Assembly (NCBI GenBank): GCA_001414345.1
Contig: LLCB01000380.1
Span: forward strand, 1-49,630
Direction of reading: 5' to 3'
From: Hymenoscyphus infarciens
Lineage: Eukaryota > Ascomycota > Leotiomycetes > Helotiales > Helotiaceae
Length of the DNA: 49,630 nucleotides
The notes under the pieces are model-generated. The model made no database searches. It worked only from the letters and a program-made list of their open reading frames with translations, and was not told the DNA's origin. Positions within the stretch are counted from its first letter, which is position 1; each line of letters starts with the position of its first letter. This document shows positions 32,500 to 44,124 of this stretch, in pieces. The position numbers and the translations under genes are program-made.

Positions 32500-35043
32500 C
32501 TAGTAACCGAGTTGGCGTCGAGAATCTCTACCGAAGCGCTTTGGTGGAGCACCCCAATCTTCACCAAAGAGACTCTTGTTACCCTTCTCACTCTCATCAA
32601 TTTGCCACTTTGGAGCAGTAACGAATTGGCTCAGATGCGACCGAGAGGTGGGACCTTGCTCAACATATCGATAACTGAGAAGTGTGCCAAATGCTGCATC
32701 CAAGCCTGGCTTGGCAGCCTCCGCGACCGGCATTCTCTCCATCTCGTCTTTGGTGATGATCTTTTGAAGAGCGGGACCAGGAGGATAGATCTTCTTTGGT
32801 GGAGCAATAGGACCGAAAGGGTTGACTGCTGCATTTTGACGCTCCTCCAATTCCATGACATACGCCTCTCCATCCATGGTTGCATATCTGCGTTGACCAT
32901 AATAGAAATCATCATCCAACTCTCTTGCCTTTCTAGCTTTCTTTTGTCCAGCTGATAGCTCTAGCTCATCAAACCTCACTTGATTGGCTTCCGACATTGG
33001 CTCGTATACGCCAGTCATATCACTGGGAATACCCCACGGAAAGTACTTTGCAACGACATCGGGAGGAAGAGTATCGTTCATTGGCTTGGGCGCGAAAGGG
33101 TCAAGGTAGCGTGAGTTTAATTCTCTGGAACCTTTGCGTTCCCCTCTGATGGCGGCTGGAAGTTGGGATTGCCCTGTGGCGTAGACATTGCCGGACAGAA
33201 CATCGGAGTAATAGTTGGGCCAAAACGGGCTCAGTCTGTTGTTGACAGAGTGTGGATCGTTGGAGGTGGTGCTAGTGTAGTCCGATTGAGGAGCAGCCCA
33301 GATATTCTCGATCGGATTTGGAGTTGCTCGAGGATTCGCCTGTCGTTGACCAGGTGGCCCAGCAGTGAGAGGTTGTGGATATCCTGGAGGATGACTGCGG
33401 TTGACGATTGATCGAACTGATGAGGCGGTCTGGGCACCCAAGAGAGGGTTCGTTTGTGTTGCTTGGGGAGCTTGAAGACCAGGGGGTGGGAATTGATAGG
33501 TTCTGTCTAGCAGACCAGGTGGGACATTCTCATTTCGATTTGAATCACGCACTGAATAAATGTTAGCCGATGGTCAAAAGAGGAGACGGGAACATGACTT
33601 ACTCGCAATGAGACCGGAAAGGGCATTGGGAAACTTGGATGCACTCTCCACCACTTGCAAAAGTCTACGATCATCGTTCACTCTGGATCCCAAGTTTGAG
33701 ATGCCCTGGCCCAAACCCAGGTTGTCCATGATACCTTGGGACAGAGTGTCAATAGCGGAGTATTTTGCGGCATCGACTTGTTCCTTGGTAGCGAATGGCG
33801 GAGCAACAGCACAGAGCTTGCTCGACGACGCGGTGGATGCAGATGAGGGGGTTTTGGGTTGATTGACGACATTTACGACATTGCCAGGCATCATTCGAGG
33901 GGGGTTCTGGATTCTGCTCAATGTCTCGGCCTCTTTGTCTGACAACTGCGGCATTTGCTGAGACGAAGCCATTCTCGAAGGACGTTGCAACATCTGCGGG
34001 GAGGTGAGATTTTGCTTCTGTGCATGCACCGGGCTCTTTGCAATTTGTTGAGTGTACGCCATGGAGTTGGACATGCTCAAGGCCGATGGTGTTGGCGGGG
34101 GGTTTCGAGGTTGGTAGAAGGAGTCGTATTGCGCGCGTTGCATGGCCGTCATGAGGGGCTGTCTGCTCGCACCTTCCCGTTGAATACGGTTTGGCGCGGC
34201 AAAGTGTGGTTTGGCATTGGGGTCGACGAGAGAACCAACGGTCGTATAGGTAACAGGTTGCGGTTTGATGGTGACAGGCTCAGGAGAGTCGGCGCCCGAG
34301 GCGGTTGGCAGATCTGGATCCCAATCAATGGAATCGAAGGCATCATGACCCATACCTGGGTAGCTGCCGGCCAAGGCATCCTTGAGCTGCGACATGGCGT
34401 CTTCAGCGCGATCTCTGACGGACTGTGTGTCCGAGGCGGTGGGGGAATATCTCTCGACCGGTGGACTCGGGCCTCTGGGGGAGAAGGCTGCGAGAAGGGC
34501 AGAAGTGTCGTATCGAGGCTGGGTGGGAGTGGGATGGCCGTCGACGTCTTGCTCTTCGGGCTCTTGATAATATTCGCGATACTGTGAATAGCTTCGCTGA
34601 TTGCCTTTGTGTGATGGAGAGGGGGTGAAGGGACCAGGGCCAGAAAGTTGCGCATGCACCGCCGTGGCAGTACTGCTGATGGCACTGCTGATGGTACTGC
34701 TGATGGTACTGCTGATGGGAGAGGCCGCTGTCCAAAAGGAGACGTTGGCAGGAGACTGAAGGTGAGAAGAAGAGAGTTCGGCTATCGTCGGGGTATTGTG
34801 ATTGTGGTCGTGGTCGTGGTCGTGGTCGCTGCCGCTGCCAGAGGCAACAGCCGTGGATTCGCGACGGGAGTGGTGTCTGGTAGTCTTCTTCTTCTTGTTT
34901 TGGCGGACGCGAAAGGTGGCAATGGATGTGAGAGATCGTGGACCATGGAGGGGGTTGACAATGTCTTCAAAGCCCTCGTCGCCATCAACACTACTGTCTC
35001 TGTCTCTGGGAGAATTAGAAGCGCGACCTGGTTGTTGCCACAT
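32500..35043 (-). CDS. Hypothetical conserved-looking fungal protein, 830 aa, two exons
   Basis: Exons 33603-35043 and 32500-33551 (1441 + 1052 nt = 831 codons with stop). The 51-bp intron has a textbook GTAAGT donor, a GCTAAC branch site and a TTCAG acceptor, and joins inside a codon to restore frame. The frame is open slightly upstream of the chosen ATG (35043), but only through a TTG. Residues 1-450 are mostly disordered: Ser/Pro/Gln-rich with a His-Asp repeat (DHDHDHDHNHN), a Ser-Thr-Ile repeat (SSTISSTISS), and Pro-rich stretches. The segment just before the intron (DAAKYSAIDTLSQGIMDNLG) looks helical. Exon 2 ends in a better-ordered block of ~180 residues (from LPPDVVAKYFPWGIPSDMTG through FGEDWGAPPKRFGRDSRR). 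I recognise no catalytic motif. The divergent neighbour is the DUF4045/gelsolin gene. Confidence 0.87.
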
Positions 35044-36060
35044 GGTGAAGTGCAAAGTGCGAACTATCCAAAGATGTAGGGGAGGCAGTGTTTAGTGTTT
35101 GGGGAAGAAGGAAGGAATGAGTGACGTTGCGTTGCGTTGCCTGTTGATGCCCTGGTTGATGGTTGGTGGTTGAGGGTTGAGACAGTCGCCAATGGCCTTT
35201 CACCCTCACACTTTACTTTACCTTTACCTCTGACCTCTTTCACCACGAGGAAGGTGCAACGACGGGAAGTGAACAAGCTAGGTACCTACCTAGGAAAGAG
35301 GGATCTGACGAGATGCACAACGAAGGAAAGAGCCACCCAGAGTGGTAGCTTTAGTTTAAAAATTGGCAATGAGCAGAGGCTAAGCATTTAAATGCGTCAG
35401 ATTCACAGTAGCCACGAGAACAAATAACCACTAGCATAGATTGAATACGCAAATGTTCTTAAAATTATCCTCAAGTGGCTGGCAGAATCTTTGGACTGTG
35501 AAGTGGGATAATTCCACCAAAGAACAACAGATGAGATGTCTTGATGAAGGAATTTGAAATGTTGTTTCCTGGGATGCAAGCAACTCTTTCATCCATTAGA
35601 CCTTTATATATCTAAGGCTTATATCCGTATCTTTCCAAAAGAAGCCTCAATACTCTAGGTAGTCCTACCTAGTTTTGAGTTACTTGATAGATAACCTTTT
35701 ATGAGTAGGGACGGATCTCCCCCACGTCCCTTCTGGTGGGAGCGAAGAGCGTCTGGCAAGCTGCTGGTTGTATCTTTGATTGATGCCATGGCGAGGTCTA
35801 TATATTCTCAGGCTGAATCCACTTTCTTCCATGTTGCTATTCCACGTCCCAAGTTCATGTTCTACATAAGATGCATACAGAACTCAGTCTCGGGAACAGG
35901 CAGCATGGAAGAGCCAATTCAGAATTGAAGCTAATGTAGACCCCTGCTCCAACGAAGCCATTTTCTACTACAAGGTGTTATTTAAAAGTATTCTCGAGAA
36001 GTGTTTGGTGTTGTCTGCTTACCTAGGAGCATCCAGAATGAATACCTTTGATGGTAGAAA

Positions 36061-36118
36061 GGAGTGAGGAAGTTCTGGAGTGAGGAAGTTCTGGAGTGAG
36101 GAAGTTCTGGAGTGAGGT
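36061..36118. repeat. Tandem repeat, 16-bp unit x3.6
   Basis: GGAGTGAGGAAGTTCT is repeated three times exactly, plus a partial copy, in the divergent promoter region. Confidence 0.92.
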
Positions 36119-36779
36119 TGAAGAGAAGCGAGTTCCCCACCACGAGCCTTGGCAACTTCATGCTGACGAGTCTGAGCACCGGCTTCTTCCTCGCAGGGCC
36201 GTCGTCAATTTGTTTATATTCTAAAAACAAAGCTCCGAGTGGGAATTTTCTGCATTTTCTGCATCCTGGTGTATATTCTGCCATTTCTATATCCCAGCAC
36301 CCCCTTTTTGTTGAGTTTTGAAGGTTCTTGAAGCTTCAGTGGGTTGAGTGGTTGAGTGAGTGGTGATGAGCCTATGAAGTGTGGCATACAGGGATCCGCG
36401 TCTGAAGCGTGAGTACCAGTAGGGGAGCCGCATAAACAAGTTTCGAGGGGGATGACATGACAGCAGACGAGCTTGTAAGTAATCCATTTTACAAGACAAT
36501 TATATTATTCAAAAAGGAGCCATTATATTTCTTCAGTATATTACTTTATTTGCATACATATCTTTTTCCTGATTTTCAATGTAGTCGACTTGAAACACAT
36601 ATAGAAGGGAAGATCTGGAAGGTCCAACCCGCTTCCATTGACCTGCATTGCAGTTGTTCCTGCGTTCCTGCGCCCGAACCTGTCCCGCAGATCCCCTTCG
36701 GGTTGGTAGAATGGCCATAGCATACCTAGCATAGCACCACGGCAGACAGGAGTGGGAAAGAATGTTGACAATTTGACCT

Positions 36780-36957
36780 TGCACACCCACACCCACACCC
36801 ACTACCACTACCACTACCACGACCGTCCCTACCGCTCTGCCATAAACTTCTTCCCACGACCTCCCCCGCTGCGCGGATGTTTTGATTTGCTGTTCCTCTA
36901 CTGCTGCCCCTGACTCGATTCGTGCCTGTGCTCCCACTCCCACTCCCACTCCCACTG
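36780..36957. repeat. Pyrimidine/CCA-rich simple repeats upstream of the gelsolin gene
   Basis: (CCCACA)n and (CCACTA)n near 36780-36820 and (CCCACT)n near 36929-36957, all within 230 bp of the start codon. They may be promoter polypyrimidine-type elements. Confidence 0.7.
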
Positions 36958-37007
36958 TCCCGACGACGTGAGGTTTTAAGTGAATTCTCCTCCTCCCCTC
37001 AACCATC

Positions 37008-40000
37008 ATGTCCTCCATTGCCGGGCAGGAAGGCTCAGAGGATGTAACCGATTTTCTTCAACGCATCAAGGAATTGGGTGACAAGCGAGACCAGGAAGAC
37101 GAGGAGCGCAATCGCAAGCTGGAGCAAGAGATTCTGCAAGGCCGCAAGGAACGTCAAGCCAGGCGATCGGGTGAGTCTTTGCTGCCGCTGATGCTCGACG
37201 CTACGTGATCCCTCTCGTGCGCGCCGCCCTGCGCAACGCAACCCCTCACCCCAATGGACTTGGAAAATGGAATTCTGGCTGGGAACGTGGGAATACCCGA
37301 ACTAGACTGACCATGAACATTGCAGAACGCGCCCGATCCATCTCCCCAACCAAATCCTCCCCTGCAAATACACCCACCGCGCCCAGGGTCACTTCTCTGC
37401 TCCCAACAACCGCAGACCAACAACTACCTTCGAGTCCCAATCCGCCAACACAAGACACTGCAATTGACGCCGAGATGGAACGTCGCGGGGCCGTGAGGTC
37501 AAGGTCGAACTCGCCAACCAAAGAGAATCACACCCTTTCGCTGCGCTCCGGTGAGCGTACTCCCGCTTCAGATCTCCAGCGAACCGATCTCATCAAACCT
37601 TCCTCTCCCTCGAGCGCGATGCCCTCACGAAACTCACCTCTGTCCTGGCAACGGCGCCCGAATTCACAGACTTCAGACCCCTCGAGGAGTCCACTGTCCA
37701 TGGCAGCTCCCGAAAATGCCGCTCGATCCCCAAAGGCCATATCACCACCAGAACCTACATCTGCGACGGCGGAAGATGCCCCCTCTCGGGATCAGATTGC
37801 GCAGTCATTATCCAGCAAAGACCCATCTTGGTTTCGGCAAACGGCAGATCGAGGCACGAACTCGCCAGCATACAGACGAACCCAGGTGGAAGATGAAGTG
37901 AGGTCGGATCATGGACTGAACTCCCCTCGAGTACAGATGCCAGGGATGTCGCGCGAGGGATCTATGGAACAACCAGCGGAGGATCCAACAGACCGATCTA
38001 CCTCTCCCTCTCGGAGCAGTGCCGGATATGGCAGCCCTTCCAGAGCTTCTCACCACGCCCTGTCCAAAAGCACCACTGGTTTTGGATCTCCAATCCCAAT
38101 GACCAGCGCCCAGCGACTCGACCCCCCTGGGGACGCGAAATCCGATCGTGCAATGGCAATGTCACCCTCGCAGGGTAGAATATCTCCGGATAGACATGAT
38201 CGTCCTCTCTCTCCTACAAAGGGCATGGGTGGGTTTGTACAAAGTGCAATGATGAAGCGTTCGGACAGTGTGAATAAAAGATGGAGTGTCCAGTCACCAC
38301 CGGGTATAAATAGAGCAAATTCGATGGCTAGTAATAGGAGCAATAACGACATGGGCAATATCCCACCAGGTGGTCTTGCTCATCCACCAGCCCCTATCAG
38401 TGGAGAAGATTCGCCCCGGCCTTCTTCAAGACCTACCTCGAGTCATAATCCAAATGCTGCTCAGGAAAACACCAGCACACCACAAAGTCTCAAAGTCACT
38501 CCCGAAATCTCACCAGACGTAGCAACTCGCTCAGACGCTTCTCCCCCAACTAGCCCCACGAAGACAGCCGATCCTAGAAGATGGAGTCCGACAAAATCCA
38601 GTTGGCTTGAAAGTGCGCTGAACAAACCAGATTCTCCAAAGCCAAAGGCTGTACCTCCTCCTCAGCAACCTGCGTGGATGTCGGAAATCGCCAAAGCGAA
38701 GCAAAAGGGGAGCGTGGACCTTGGCCGTAGCCCAACAGGGGCAACCAAGCACGAAGTCAGTATCGGTGGCCTGATGAGATCTCCGCCTCCTGGTGGAACC
38801 ACGAAGCCCATGAGTATTAGTGGACTTCCTGCTGGGTTCGTTTCTGGGGCCGTTTCCAAGAGTCGTGCCGAAAGCATTTCACAGGAGTCTACCGCAAGCC
38901 CGCGGGCTTCTGATGACAGAAAGGGCTCCATCTCAGCTCTCACCACCTCAAAATCCGCACCCCCACCCGTGGCAGCAAAATTTAAACCAGATACGCCTCC
39001 TAAGAAGGACTTTAGGAGTGGCTTGAAGCCTCGACAGCCTCCTCCGGATACCGGTGGTGCTGGCGAACCAGAATTCAAAAACGTCTTTGGTCAACTCAAA
39101 CGCACCAAAACGCAAAATTGGGTTGCACCAGATGAGTTGAAGAACAATATTACCCGTGGAAAGGCAGCCTTGAACATAACTGGCGGACCCAAGAAGACTG
39201 AGAGAGTGGACGAGTTCAAGGATGCTATTCTGAAGAAAAAGGAAGACTTCAAAAAAGCCCAGTCTGAGGGTAAAGGTATCCGGTCGGCCAGTGGGTCAGT
39301 CAGTGACAATACCATACCCGAGGCTTTAGCGAAGAGGATGGCAATGACAAAAGCCGATCAACAACCACCACAGAGTCCCGCGAGTATTGCGAAGCCCTCT
39401 CCGGCCCGGAACGAACCAAACACGCCCACAAGAGAGCCAGCAGCATCCATGCGCACGCCCGGAAAGGAGTCGATAGGGGGAAAACTCGCTGGTCGGTTCA
39501 ATCCAGCTCTGGCAGGTTTATTGGCTCGAGGTCCACCATCCGCCGCTAGCGATGCTTCACGTTCATCAAGCCCCGCAATGTCTACTTCCTCACAACGTAC
39601 AGTGAGCATGAGCACATCTACAACTGTGGGCGAGCCAGAATCGGGACCGCAACTCACCCATATGACCAAAGGACGCGCTCGTGGCCCCAAGAGGAAGAAT
39701 CCGACTACTACAGCTGCTGCCCCTGCTCCTGTGGAAAGTGTTATCCCTCCTAGTGCTACTGAACCCACCGAATCACCGACCCCACCAAGTGAGAAAGCAC
39801 CGGCCTCTTCGAAGCCTTCATCACCGACCAAGACAACTAGTCCACCGGTGGAGAAAAAGGCGCCATACTCTAGACCTTCGTCCCCTATCAAGCCAGCAGG
39901 CGAAGCTCCAGTATCACAGCCATCTTCCCCTCGCAAGTTGGATATGAAAAGGCGATCACAATTCCTACGGGAGGCCGCTATTGAGACGAGCAAAGTCGAA

Positions 40001-41945
40001 CCGCAGTTGGATTCCCCTAAACCACTCTCACCTATCAAATATGCTAATACGACCGAGATACCTGTAAATGTCACATCAGCAAGTCAGGATTCCCCCAGAT
40101 CTGCAAAATTTTCACCAACTGCCCCTGCAAAACCAACTGCTTTTTCCTCAAACACTTCGAAAGTTGAGCCACTCTCCCCAGCACAAGACAAATTCAAACC
40201 AACCCCAATCACTCCTACCACACCTTCATATTCTACGAAATCTACAAGATCTTCAAACCCAGATCCACCTAAAGCCGAAATTTCAAACATCAGCGCACCC
40301 AATAATGCCACGCCACAACCTCTGAAGACTCTCAAGAGTGTGACAGCTCTTTGGAACAGTCCTTCCGAATTTAGGTCTCCCCAGCGATCACCACGTGCAC
40401 GCTCGCCCATCAAGCTACCCACACAAGATGACGAAAATGCTGCCATGGTGTCTGCAGGATTGCGTTCCCCAGATTTACGATCTCCAAGTTTACGATCTCC
40501 TAGTCCGCCCAAGGTCAAATCACCAATTGGTCTTGGAATTGCAACGCCAGAAACTCCTGCAGCAAGGCCTCTTCCGATACCTCCCACGAAAGTTATCTTG
40601 TCTCCTCCTTTGAGTGCGGGTGATTCCTCGTTGGCCGTATCCCCAGTGCTTACCGATAGCCTGGTCCCACAGGCTTCGGAAGCTTCGAAGTTAGTATCTG
40701 AGTTTTTCGGTAAACAGAAACCACCTACTCAAGACTATCGAGTTGACACTGCCGGGATCTTGGCCGCGCGGCCTGAGCAGGAGAGTAGTATCAGAACCAT
40801 ACGTTCAACTCTATATACGATTGGCGCAGATGGCCAAAAACAACTAGTTCCCAGCCACCAGGAGCGCATCTTGTTCGAGGGTAACCTGTACCTGTGCTTG
40901 CACAACTTTGTAAATAACGCTGGCACGACATTAACGGAGTTATACTACTGGTTGGGTGACAGTGTGCCACGGCAGACGACAGCAGAAATTGAGAGCATTG
41001 CTCTCAGGGAAGCCAGGACCAGTGGTGCGAAGTTGGTCATTCTCAGCCAGGGCAAAGAAACACCAGAATTTTTCCAAGCTCTTGGTGGTATCATCATCGT
41101 CAGACGTGGTACCTCGAACAAATTTGATTCCCTCGCACCTCACATACTTTGTGGGCGGAAGTATTTTGGGCAGATTGCTTTTGATGAGGTAGACTTCAAT
41201 CAACACAGTCTTTGCTCGGGATTTCCTTATCTCATCTCCACGCCTTCTGGCAAATCATATTTGTGGAAGGGGAAAGGCAGCGGGATTGAGGAACTTAGCT
41301 GCGCTCGACTCATCGGAATGGACTTCGGGTTGACGGGTGAGATTGAGGAGATCGAGGACGGCAATGAAACACCAGCATTCCTGGAAATCTTTGGCGGAGC
41401 AGAGATCCCAACGTCGGCCGATCACTGGCGGTTGAAGCCCAACTATAGCAAGTACTGCAGCCGACTGTTCTGTGCTGATGTTGCCAACGAGGAACAGGTA
41501 AGCCACATTTCATTTAATCTTTGTGGAGATGTGATGCTTATGGAAGAGTTTCGTCGTGACTAATTTGATATTATGACAGATCACGGAGATCAGCCCCTTC
41601 TGTCAGGCGGATCTAACGCCGTCCAAGATCTACGTTCTGGATGCCTTTTTCGAGATATACATTGTTGTTGGATCGCGGGCTCAGTCGGAGTATCCTGCTT
41701 TTCACAATGCACTTACCTTTGTGCAGGAGTATGGGATCTTTGCGGCGAGCATGGAGGATCGACCGTTTGTTCCAGTTTCTACGGTGGTGATTGAGGGGAT
41801 TCCGAGGGATATGAAGGGCGTTTTCCGCGCGTGGAGGGAGGAGTTGACGCCGACTATGATACGGAAGGCTGGTGTGGGGGGGTTGAGGAGGGGGAGGAGT
41901 TTGAGGGTTGTGCCGTTGAATGCTGCTATTGAGGCTACTCGGTGA
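37008..41945 (+). CDS. DUF4045 / gelsolin-repeat protein, 1566 aa, three exons
   Basis: Exons 37008-37170, 37326-41497 and 41580-41945 (4701 nt, 1567 codons with stop). Intron 1 is 155 bp (GTGAGT...TTGCAG, CTGAC branch) and intron 2 is 82 bp (GTAAGC...GACAG, CTAAT branch); both keep frame. Residues 1-60 are a charged coiled coil (DVTDFLQRIKELGDKRDQEDEE...) running into ERARSISPTKSSP, the start of the fungal DUF4045 region. A Ser/Pro/Thr-rich disordered region follows, with a conserved-looking island at ~617-710 (EFKNVFGQLKRTKTQNW, VAPDELKNN, GGPKKTERVDEFKDAILKKK). Repeated LRSPDLRSPSLRSPSP occurs near 1100. The C-terminus, ~1178-1555, is gelsolin-like: LFEGNLYLCLHNF, LTELYYWLGD, ALREAR, EFFQALGG and IYVLDAFFEIYIVVGS are classic gelsolin-repeat elements. 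The family is expected to act on cortical actin. The last exon completes the final repeat. A reading without introns would lose both the N-terminal coil and the last repeat. Confidence 0.95.
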
Positions 41946-42552
41946 TGTAAAGGCTCCTTTGGTATGGATGTTGTGACGCTTTGGAGGTTGTGTGGAGAGT
42001 AAGCCGTAGTGAGTTTTTGATTTTTTGGGGGGTGGGGGGGACACTGCATTTTGGGGTTGTACTATAGAGGTTGGGTGAGATGGTGTGCATGCGAGGTGGT
42101 GTTTTTTTGTGCTACCCTTTTTTTCGACCTCTTTCTTGTAGATAATTTGTGGTTGGTTGGGGTTTTGGGGACTTGGCTTGTATGCATGGTGATGTGGATG
42201 GATGGGTTGATTGATTGATTGATTGATGACGAGAGGGCGGCGGATGAAGATGCAGGTTTGACGAGTTGGTAGTGAGTGACTGCGGTAGAAGGGTAGAAGA
42301 GCGGCCAATGGGCGGCTAAAGGCAAGCCAGCCTGGCTATCATGGGGCGTGTCCCAGCGTCCCAGCGTCCCAGCGTTTATGCATACCAATAATAATGCGTT
42401 ATGGAATCTTTCTTTGCTTCTGCTTATCTTTTCGCATACTGCTTTTCCCGCGCCTGCGCCCGTGCCCTTCTAACGAGCGATGGTAAGCCACCCTTTTTTC
42501 TTCTCCTGTTGGCCGTTACTGTTACCGCTACTGTTACCGTTACTTTTATCTC

Positions 42553-42622
42553 TTTTTGCTTTTTTGCTTTGTTGCTTTTTTGCTTTTTTGCTTTTTTGCT
42601 TTTTTGCTTTTTTGCTTTTTCT
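42553..42622. repeat. Tandem octamer GCTTTTTT
   Basis: About nine copies of an 8-bp unit, one with a T-to-G change. Confidence 0.9.
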
Positions 42623-43078
42623 GCTTCTGCGCGCGATGGAACGGGCGATGGATGGATGGATGGATGGATGGTAAGTCACCAATTTTTCCTTGATTTTTTT
42701 TTTGATTTTTTTGGATTTCTTGTTGTTTTTCTCTTGTTGTTTTCTCTTGTTGGCCGTCAAACAACATAGACGGGCTGTGGCTATTCATTCAGGCAGGGGA
42801 TTGAATGGTGATTTCGCTGCGAGGTGTGTGTGTGTGTGTGATTTCTGATTTTTTGGTTTTGGTTTGGTTTTTGGTTTGGTTTGGTTTTTGGTTTGGTTTG
42901 TTTTTGGTTTTGGTTTTGTTTTTGTTTTTTGTTTTGGTTTGTTTGGTTTGGTTTGGTTTGGTTTGTTTTACGTGGGTATGTGTATGTGTATGTGTGTGTA
43001 GTGTAGTGTGTATGTGTAGTGTGGGTGTATGTGTAGTGTGCGTGTATGTGTAGTGTAGTGGTGTGGCATCCCCTTGGG

Positions 43079-43112
<34 letters not shown>
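43079..43112. repeat. (TATG)n microsatellite
   Basis: About eight tandem tetranucleotide copies. Confidence 0.9.
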
Positions 43113-43680
43113 TACTTTGAAGAAGATGTTTAGCAATGCGTTGTTAATGATGACGGAAGCGGAATGGAAATAGGTGTGTGCATAGGCATGGGCATGGGCA
43201 TGGGCATGGGGTTAAGGTTGAGGTTGAGGTTGAGGTTGAAGAATTGTGGTACTTGGTAAATTTACTTGTTGAATGGAGGGAGGGTATGGAGGGTATGGAG
43301 GGTATGGAGGGTTATGTGAGGAGAGGAGAGGTGTGGTGAGGTGTGGTGAGGTGTGGTGAGTGGCATTTGGGATTGTGATTGTGATTGTGATTGTGGTTGT
43401 TGGTGATGATGGAAGAAGGGAGTTAGTTGGTTGATTGGATGATTGGAAATGAAAGTTTGGAAATGAAAATGATTGGATTGGAAATGGAGTAGTGGGATTA
43501 GAAATGTTTGGAAATGGAATAGAAGAAGGGAATTGGCTGATTGGAAATGAAAATGATTAGAAATGAAAATGAATGGATTGGAAATGTTTGGAAATGGAGT
43601 GGTGAAAATCACCTTCTGCCCACTAGTAACTAAGTAGTAGGTGGTTTGGGTTTACGAGGGGATGGGGTTGTGTGGGGTTA

Positions 43681-43722
43681 AGCGTAAAGCGTAAAGCGTA
43701 AAGCGTAAAGCGTAAAGCGTAA
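43681..43722. repeat. Tandem heptamer GCGTAAA x6
   Basis: Six near-perfect copies of AGCGTAA phase units, ending GCGTAACTCC. Confidence 0.92.
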
Positions 43723-44124
43723 CTCCTTTTATGGTGTTTTATTTTTGTTTGGTTTTTGTAGTCTTTTTTTGGATTTGGTTTCTTGGGTTGTTGGGTTGTT
43801 GGGATTTGCTTGGGTCTGTCTTTTCGAACATGGGTTGGGTTTTTTTCTTTGAATTATGGATAGGGTGGGATGGGTTGAGATGGGATAGGGGGGCTGTGTT
43901 GGGAATTGGAAGGATTTTTGGGTAGGGACCGGTGTGTGATGGGGATAGTGGATGGTGGGAAATAAGGTTTCTGTGTGATGGGATGGGATGATGGATTAGG
44001 AGAGGGGTGATTGGAGGGGAGTGTGTGATGTTGGGATGAAGGGGAAGTAGGTTCTGATCCGCGTTCGGATCCGGGTTTTGGGTATCCAGATTCGGCTCTT
44101 CTTACACCACACGTGATTTAGTGT

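Larger units (their letters stand above)
35044..37007. other. Divergent intergenic region of 1.96 kb, shared promoter area
   Basis: It lies between two divergent large genes. It contains a 16-bp tandem repeat (GGAGTGAGGAAGTTCT x3.6, 36061-36118), a CCCACA/CCACTA run (about 36780-36820) and a CCCACT run (about 36929-36957) close to the plus-strand start. Small orphan frames at 35701-35928 (+) and 35982-36284 (-) have ATG starts but no other support. Confidence 0.55.
41946..44100. other. G/T-rich, strand-asymmetric stretch packed with simple repeats
   Basis: Downstream of the gelsolin gene the plus strand is strongly enriched in G and T for 2.1 kb. It holds many unrelated tandem repeats: GCTTTTTT-type (42553-42622), GGAT (42646-42671), GT (42823-42840), TTTGG/TTTTG (42848-42967), TATG (43079-43112), GGGCAT (43181-43209), GGTTGA (43212-43239), GGAGGGTAT (about 43274-43313), GTGAGGTGTG (about 43327-43360), GATTGT (about 43373-43397), GGAAATG-type (about 43440-43600) and GCGTAAA (43681-43722). 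The long open frames here (e.g. 42401-42769) translate to low-complexity Phe/Leu and are not genes. Confidence 0.8.

Noticed and set aside
35701..36284. Two small open frames (75 aa plus, 100 aa minus) in the divergent region
   Set aside because: ATG starts exist, but there are no motifs, and such frames are expected by chance in ~2 kb of balanced sequence.
42401..43053. Open frames of 122 and 82 codons in the G/T-rich zone
   Set aside because: They exist only because simple repeats lack stops; the translations are Phe/Leu- or Val/Cys-repetitive.
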